From Luteolibacter arcticus (GTDB taxonomy: Bacteria > Verrucomicrobiota > Verrucomicrobiia > Verrucomicrobiales > Akkermansiaceae), in NCBI RefSeq assembly GCF_025950235.1, contig NZ_JAPDDT010000002.1, forward strand, positions 310,001 through 374,000: a DNA stretch of 64,000 nucleotides, in the 5' to 3' direction. The stretch's first letter is position 1; each line of letters opens with the position of its first letter. A program made the position numbers and the translations under genes. The notes under the pieces are model-generated. The model made no database searches. It saw only the letters and a list, made by a program, of their open reading frames with translations, and had not been told where the DNA came from. Of the stretch, positions 32,301 through 41,300 are shown one piece after another.

Positions 32301-35300
32301 CGCCCGGCTCGCTGGTGATCGAGGATTGCGTGATCGCGAACTGCCTCGCCAGCCAGTGGGGTGGCGCGATCGACGTCTATGATGGTGCGCTGAAGGTCTC
32401 TCGCTCCGTCTTTGAAAACAACGCCCTCAACGCGTCCGCCGGTCTCGGCGGCGGTGCGGTCTCGCTCTTCACGAACCACGCCTGCTCCTTCACCAACACC
32501 ACTTTCTCCGGCAACTCGCAGCCCGCTTCCACCGGTTTGGGTGGCGGTGCCCTCTACGTGGAGAACGACACGCCGACCCAGTTCGTCCAGACCACCATCA
32601 GCCACTGCACGTTCGCGGGCAATGCCGACGCGGCGATCAGCGGCGGCGATCCGGACCTGGGTGCCAGTTCGTTGTTCAACAACGTGTCGAACTCGCGGGT
32701 GCTGCTCGCGAACAACATCTTCGCCGACTTCTCCACCCGCAATCTGAAGGTCTATGGCAGCGCCGAGATCGTTTCGAACGGCGGCAACATCTCCAACGAC
32801 AACACCACCACCGAATTCCTTCAGGGCGGCACGGCTGACAATACCGTCTTGCTCGGCCACATCACCGACAAGCGCAACCTCGATCCGAAGCTTGCCCCGA
32901 TCGCCACCCTCGAAGGCACTACCCGCGGGCATCGCCTGCTGCCGGACAGCCCGGCCGTGGGCACCGGCATCGCCGGCGTCTCCGCAGTGGACCAGCGCGG
33001 CGTGATCCGCAACGCGACCTGCGACATGGGTGCGATCGATGCCAACGCGCTCGGCAAGCTGATCGTCCACGAAGTCTTCCCGGCCACGAACCCGAACCAG
33101 CAGTTCATCGAGTTCTACATGCCGCGCGACCAAGCGAGCCTCGACCTCACCGGGTATGAAGTGTGGATCGATGGCGAGAAGCGCCACACCTTCACCGCGC
33201 AAGTCATCGCTCCCGGTCATGGCCTGGTGCTTGCCGAAACCCTGATCACCGCGGCGGGCTCCACGCCGGTCATCGTCTCCGACGAAAGCCTCGATCTCTT
33301 GCAGCGCGGCCGCATGGAGCTGCGCAAGCCATTCGCCGCGGGCAATGCCGTGGTGGAAGCCGTTTCGTTCGTCGCCGCCTTTGCGAATGCCACCACGCCA
33401 TCGGTGACCGATGACTACTCGACCGGTTCGATCACGCTTGCCCCGCAGTATCAGGGGGCGGCCTTCGCCCCGCATCGCCTGGTGCAGGCTCCACCCACCG
33501 GCGGCATCTTGATCGGGGCCAACGGTGCCGCGACTTCGCCGGGTGCAGACACCGCGGGCACGCCATTCGGTGAGGACAATGCCTACCCGATCGCGACCAT
33601 CGATAGCTTCGAGATCACGGAAGACGTGGCCCAGACGCTCATGGTCCGCGCGAACGACCTCGACGCCGATGGCGCGGACGAGTTGTTCATCGTTGATCTG
33701 AATCAGACGCTGTCCGCGATCCCGCCGGTGTCGAACAAGTCCACGATCTCCACCACTTCCGGAGCGACTGTCACCGTGACCCCGGCCGGTTCGCCGCTGC
33801 GTGGCACCGCGGTGAATTTCGACCCGCGCGTCGCCTTCAATCACCTGCCGGAAGGCGCCCGCTTCACCGACACCTTCGCCTACTCGATCGTCGATGTCGG
33901 TGGCGGCGCGGTCGGTGGCTATGCCGACGGCGGAACTACGAAGACTCTCGTAACAGCGCCTGCCCACCGCCTGGTGACCGGTGCCTCGGTGACCATCCGC
34001 GATGCCGGATTCGCCGGTTACAATGTGGCGCACACGATCACCGTGGTGGACGATGACCACTTCAGCATTCCCGTGGCCTTCCTCGGAAACCCGGCCCCGC
34101 TGCTGCGCGGTCGCTGGCAGGCCGCCGCTCTCCGCACGCCGAGCGCGCGAGACGAGGCACTCGTCCAGGTCTCGGTGCTCGGTCGCAACGACCCGCCGAC
34201 TCCGGCCGCCGATTCCGTCGCGACGAATGAAGATACCATCCTGCGCGTCTTCGCCGACCCGCGCGTTTCGAACATCGCGCTCGATACCGATGCGCTCTAC
34301 CCGGCACCGCGCACCTTCAATGGCACCGGCATCCTTGCCAACGACACGGATCCTGACACGGACGGCAATCCGTTCACGCAGCTCAAGGTCATCGGCGTCT
34401 GCCAGGCCAAGGCGATCGGCGGCTTCAGCGGCACGGCAGGAGTTTCCCCGGTGACCGTCACCGCCCCGGGCCACGGTTTGTCGACCGGCGCCACGGTCCT
34501 CATTTCCGGCTACGGCGGCCATCCGTCCTACAACGGCTACCATGTGGTGACCGTCGCCAGCGTGGACACCTTCACGCTGCCCATCGCCTTCGTCGATGAC
34601 GCTGCGACCAAGGGCCTCTGGGCCGTGCTGACCAACGAAAACCGCCTGTCCACCACCAGCAAGGACGGTGCCGCGGTGACGCTCGAGATCCGCGCGAACC
34701 GCAACCAGACGAACCTCGTTTACAACCCCCGCCCGTCGGCCTTCCTCGATGGCCTCGCCGATGGCGAAAGCAGCACCGACACCTTCTACTACGCCGCCGA
34801 GGACAACCACGGCGCGGTTTCGCTCGCCCAACTCTCGGTCGTCGTCGCCGGCGTCAACAACGACCCCGTGCCCAGCGACAACCCGCCGGGACTGGCGGCG
34901 CTCGATCCGCTGCTCACCGGCGGCCTCACCGCACCACAACTTCTCGATGGCTCGGCGGTGCTGCACTTGCTGCCCGCTTCCGGCACGCCCGGCCGCGTGA
35001 ATGTCTCGATCCGTCCGCCCGGCGGTGCCTTCGGCGACATCATCGTCATCGATGGCCTCGACCAGACCGATGAAGACACCGAGCTCGACCTCGTCAGCGC
35101 CGACATCTTGGCCAACGACTCCGATATCGATCGCACCGACGTGCTGAGCTTGGAAATTCGTGCCGGCCAAAACGTCAGCCGCGAGGGTGCGGCGATCAGC
35201 CTCAGCCCCGACGGCGCGACGCTGACCTACGATCCGACCGGTTCGGCCACCTTGCAGGCACTGGCCTTCAAGGAGCGCGTGATCGATACCTTCACCGTCA

Positions 35301-38300
35301 CCGTCTTCGACGGCATCGCACGGGTGAACACACTCATCGCCGTGATGGTGGAAGGTCGCAACGACTCGCCGACCACCAACAACCTGGCGCTGACGATCAA
35401 CGAGGAGACCTTGCTTGAAGTCCCGACGCCGGGCCTGCTGTTCAGCGGCCTCGACATCGACCAGAACACGCTACTTCCCGACAACCGCAAGTTCCTCAAG
35501 CCGACCGACGCCTTCCCGACGAATGTCTTCGCCGCGAAGGTCAATGTCCTGCTCGATCGCCGCGATGGCTCTATCGATACCTTCGCTTCCATCTCCGGCA
35601 CGCCGGGTGCCACCGCTGTAGTTTCCACCGATCACGGTCTGGTTTCGGGTGAGGAAGTCGTGCTGCTCGGCAGCGGCGCGCTCACCGGCCAATTCGTGGT
35701 CACGAAGATCGACGGCAATACCTTCAGTGTGCCGGTCGCTTACAATGCCGCCTTCGCCTCGCTGGGTGGCGGCACTTGGACCGTGCTCGCCAGCACCTTC
35801 CAGTATGACCCCCGCGAGTCGGTCTTCTCCGATCTCCCCGGCGGTCCGACCTACACGCTGCAGGGCCTCGCAGTGGGCGAGACCTTCGTGGACAGCTACA
35901 CCTACACGCTGCAGGACGGCAGCTTCCTGTTCGCGAACGATGACATCTACCGGATCGAAGCCGACCGCTCGGACATCGAGCTGAAGGTCTTGCTGAACGA
36001 CGTGAGCCTCGAAGGTCTGGCCACCGGCCGCCGCATCGTGGCCGTCGGCCCGCTCAGCGGTGCCGGCACTGCGGTGCTCAATGGTGATCAATCGCTGATC
36101 TACACGCCGGAAACCGGCTTCGTGGGCGACGAGGTCTTCTCCTACACCATCGAAGACAACCTCGGGAACCGCGACACCGCGATGGTCACCGCCCGCGTGA
36201 CGATCGATCGCCTGAATGGCAACCTGCGCGCGAACGACGATCAATTCACCGTGGCGGCCGGTCAGGCACCGCTCGTCGATGTGCTGGCGAACGACAGCAT
36301 TATCCCCGCGACCGGCGACCCGCTGACCTTGGCTTCGATTTCCTCCGCTCCAGATGAAGGAGGCCTGGCAGTGATTGAGAACGGCAAGGTCCGCTACACG
36401 CCGAACCCATCGATCACCACCTTCCCCTACACCGAGACCTTCGAATACACCATGAACGGTGGCGGCACGACCGCCGCGACCGCCACGGTGTCGATGCTGG
36501 TGGTCAACCGCGCCAACACGCTCAACGTCCGCGCCGATGCCTTCAGCGTGCCGGTCGGCAGCGTGTCCAACACGCTCAACGTGCTGGAGAATGACAACAT
36601 CCTGCCCGGCAACGGCGAGAATCTCGACATCGTCTCCGTCACCACCGCCGCTCATGGCACGGTGACCGTCATGAATGGCGTCGCGCTTTCCTACACGCCC
36701 GCCGCTGCGTTCCTCGGCACCGACAGCTTCTCATACTCCGTGACCGACGGCCTCGGTGGCACCGGCATCGCGTCGGTGACGGTCAAGGTCGGCTACCTCA
36801 CGATCAACAGCGACATCTTCAGCGTCGCCTTCGACGATCCGGGCAAGCTCACCGACGACGGCACGACGGTGCTCGACGTGCTGGCCAACGACAACGTGCT
36901 TCAAGGCGGCAGCGGCCAATTGACGATCACCAATATCACCCCGGCCAGCGCCGCGGTCGGTGCGATCAGCGTCACACCGGGCGGCACCTCGCTGACCTTC
37001 AATCCCGCCGCAGGCGCGACCGGCCAGCAGGACTTCACCTACACCGTGACCGATGTCGGTGGCCGCACCTCCACGGGCACCGTGACCGTCGTGGTCATCG
37101 CCGGTGGCATCCGCGCGAGCAGCGACTACTTCACCGTGCAGGGCGACAGCCAGTCCACCGAGTTGACGGTGCTGTCGAACGATCTCCGCATTTCCGACCT
37201 GCCGGGAGCGCTCTCCGTGGCCTCCATCGGCACCGGACTCGATGCCCCGGACCAGGGCGGCACCGTGGAAGTCAGCGCCGACTTCAAGAAGCTCGTCTAC
37301 ACTCCGGCCACCGGCTTCCGTGGCGTGGAGTCCTTCACCTACACGGTGACCGATGGCGACTCGACCGACACCGCGCGCGTGTCCGTCCGCTCCACCGATG
37401 GCGAGATGGTGGCGGGTGATGATGCCTTCCTCGTCTTCCGCGGCAGCTCGGAGAACCGCTTGCCAGTCCTCGCGAATGACCGGGTGATTCCGGATGGCGG
37501 CCAGCAGATCTTCATCACGGCGGTCGGCGATGATCCGTCGAACGTGTCGAATCCGGCTTATCGCGGCACGCTGGACATCATCGAGGATGGCGCCGCGCTG
37601 CGCTATACGCCGAATGCGCTGAATCCGGCCGGCAACTACATCGAGACCTTCACCTATGAAATCTCCGCGGGTGGCACTGATCGCCGTGAGGCCGTCATCA
37701 GCATCGAAGTGCTGAACCGGGCCGGTGCCCGCGACCTCGAGACCAATCACGATCGCTTCTCGGTCCGCAGCGATTCCACCGGCACCCTGTTGCCCGTGCT
37801 CGCGAACGACAGCGTGCTGCCTGCCAGCGCGAGCGAGTGGATCATCACCGAAGTGACCACGCCATCGAATGGCGCGGTGCAGATCGTCGGCAGCAATTTG
37901 CTCTATGCACCGCAGCCCGGGTTCGTGGGCACCGAGGTCTTCACCTACAAGGTCTCCGATGGCTTCGGCGGCACCGGCCAGGCCGATGTCACCGTGAAGG
38001 TGGGCGACATCAGCGTGAGCGATGACCACTTCACCCTGATCGCCGGTGACGGCGTGGTGGCCCTCGATGTCACTGCGAATGATGGCATCCTCCGCACTTC
38101 GTTCCCCGAGACGCCGCTGCCTTCGCAGGCGGACTTCACGCTGACGACCGCACGAGCGATCACGCTGGATCCGGTGAACGCCGGCACCGCCGTGGTTGCC
38201 GATGGCAAGGTCAGTTACACGCCGGATGCCTCGTTCACCGGTCGGGCCGCCCTGACCTACTGGGTCCAGGACGACAGCGGAAACGAGTATCCGGGAGTCG

Positions 38301-41300
38301 CCCACATCGACCAACGCACCGCGGGTGAAGACCGCGACAGCGCCACCGTTTCCATCACCGTGACCGGCGTGAACGACGCGCCGCGCATGGTGAATGCGGA
38401 AACCAACGGGCTGAACGACAAGAGCACGCTGCATCCCTTCCCGAACGTCACGGTGATCGAATACGACAGCCAGCGTCTGGAGCCGGTGGTCATCCGGGTT
38501 TCGTTCGCAGCCGAGCGCGGCATTCTTGCGGGCGGTGGCTTCACCCTGGTTTCGCCGGGCGTGATCGAGTTCACCGGCACCGCGGCGCAAGCGACCATCG
38601 CGTTGCGCGCCTTGGTCTTCACTCCGACCATCGACCGCATTGTGGTGGGCACCACGGAAGACACGCAGTTCACCGTGAGCATGGATGACAGCTACGTCAC
38701 CACGCCGGTGATCGAGGACTCGACCGTCACCACCGTCACGCCGGTCAATGATGCGCCCACGCTGCTGAATGCGGTGACGAGTGCCACGAACGACAAGACC
38801 CCGATCAAGCCGTTCCCGGCGTCGACCTTCGTCGAGATCGACGACCTGACCGTGCAGCCGCTGGAAGTGATTGTCACCTATCCCGGCGACCGCGGCACCT
38901 TGGCCGGTGCTTTCACCCAGATCTCTCCGGGCGTGCTGAAGTTCAATGGCACCGCGGCCCAGGCGACCACCGCGCTGCGGGGCTTGGTTTACACGCCGGT
39001 TGAGAATCGCATCACCGTTGGCACCACGGAGAATACCAAGTTCACCGTGAGCATCGACGATGGCTTCACCACCGTGCCGGTGATCGTGGACACCGCGATC
39101 ATGACCGTGACCCCGGTGAACGACGCTCCGGTCCTGACCGGAACCGCTCCCGGCGCGACGAATGACAAGACTCCGGTGAAGCCCTTCCCGAGCGTGACGC
39201 TCATGGAAGTGGACGATCTGACGATCCAGCCGCTGGAAGTGACCGTCAGCTACGAAGGTGACCATGGCACCCTGGCCGGCACCGGCTTCACCCAGATCGT
39301 GCCCGGCACGCTGGTCTTCAATGGCACTGCCGCCCAAGCGACCACCGCGCTGCGCGGCCTGACCTACACGCCGTTCATCGACCGCATCTTCATCGGCACC
39401 ACGGAGGACACGCATTTCACCGTGGATATCGATGACGGCTTCACACCGGCACTTATCACCGACGATGAAACCGTCATCACCGTGACTCCGGTCAACGACG
39501 CACCGCAGTTGCTCGGTGCGATCCCGGGAGCGACCAACGACAAGACCGCGATGAATCCCTTCGCCACCTCCACGGTGATCGAAGTGGACAATCTCGCCGG
39601 TCAGCTGGTGCGCGTCCGCGTCACCTTCCCGGCGGATCGCGGCACTCTCTCCGGGCCCGGCTTCACGCTGATCGCACCGGGTGTGCTGGAGTTCTACGGC
39701 ACCGCTGCGAATGCCACCATCGCCATCCGCGGGCTGGTGTTCACGCCGTTCCTCGACCGCATCACCGTGGGCACCACCGAGCAGACGCGCTTCACCGTCA
39801 GTCTCAATGACGCGGTCGTGAGCACGCCTGTAATCGTGGATACCGCGGTCGTCACGGTGACGCCGGTCAATGACGTGCCCGTTATCACCGGCACGGTGGA
39901 TGACCAAGAGCTCTACCAGCGTTCCTCGCTGCGTCCGTTCGTAGGGGTGAACATCACCGACATCGACGATCTCGCGGTGCAACCGTTGACCGTGACCATC
40001 CAGATCGACAACGCGATCAAGGGAACCTTGTCGAACCTCGTTGGCTTCACCCTCCTTTCGGAAGGCAGCGGCACCTATCGCATGACCGGCAGCCCCGCCG
40101 CGGTCTCCACCGCACTGCGCGGCCTCGTCTTCACGCCTACCCCGGGCACCCGCATCACGCCGACCGCTCCGGAAATCGCCCGCCTGACCATCACCATCCA
40201 GGACGGCTTCGCCGCCCCGGTGATCGATGACATCACTACGATCGAGATCCTGCATGCGGAAGTCGATCAACTGCTCGCGCTGGGGGCCACCGGCCTCGAT
40301 GCCAGCCAGACCGGTGCCGGCTTCGGCACCAGCTCGGCGATCAGCAAGGACACGCTGGTCATTGGCTCGCCGCTGCGGGATACCCCGTCGGTCGATGTCG
40401 GCCGGGTCCAGATTTACGAGCGCAGCTCCGGCTTTGGCGCTCCCTGGGGACAGGTCGCGGATATCGGCGGCACCGATGCGGGCGCGGGCGATTTGTTCGG
40501 CCAGGCGGTAGCCATTGATGGCGACTACATGGTGGTCGGCGCTCCCGGCTTCGACCAACCCGGCGGCAGCAATGCCGGCGCGGCCTACATCTTCCAAAGG
40601 AATCCGACGAATCAGAACGCCTGGACCCAGGTCGCGAAGATCAATCCGCCCGTGATCAACGGCTCCGGTGGCGATGCCTTCGGCAGCGCGGTCGCGCTGC
40701 AAGGCGACACGGTGCTCATCGGCGCCCCGAACGCCAACCTCACCGGAGCCCCGCGTTCCGGCCGGGTGTTCGTCTTCAAGCGTGGTGCCACCCCGAGTGC
40801 CTGGACTTTGTCGCAGACCCTCGTCGCCGCCGACAACCGCGTCAGCGGCCAGCTGAATGACTCCGAGTTCTACGGTGCGGCTGTGGCGATCGATGGAAAT
40901 ACCGTGGTCATCGGTTCCCATGGCGCGAACTACGCCGGCAACAGCACCCTGTGGAATTTCGGCGCGGCTTACATCTACACCCGCCCGACAGCCGCCGGCG
41001 GCTTCACCGAATTCAAGCGCCTCGATCAGTTCGACGGCACTGAAGCCAAGGCCTACGGCGGCTTCGGCTATGCGGTGGATATTTCCGGCGACCGGATCGC
41101 GGTCGGCGTTCATTCGGTCAATGCGCCCTTCGGCGGACTCAAGCCCGGCCGGGTCCGCATCTATGAGCGCGACTCCGGTGGCGCGAACCAGTGGGGCCTC
41201 GTCCGCGAGGCAGCCCCGGCGGACGGCGTGACCTCACGGTACTTCGGCTACTCAGTGGCGATCTCCGGAAACCTCCTGCTTGTCGGTGCTCCCGCTGGCA

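Noticed and set aside
32237..35170. 977-aa open frame antisense within the 4319-aa gene
   Set aside because: Same reasoning: no motif, and the sense frame has clear beta-helix and lamin-tail-like domains.
36731..41113. 1460-aa open frame antisense to the 4319-aa gene
   Set aside because: It repeats with the same period as the sense coding repeats and shows no protein-like motif; a shadow of the sense strand.
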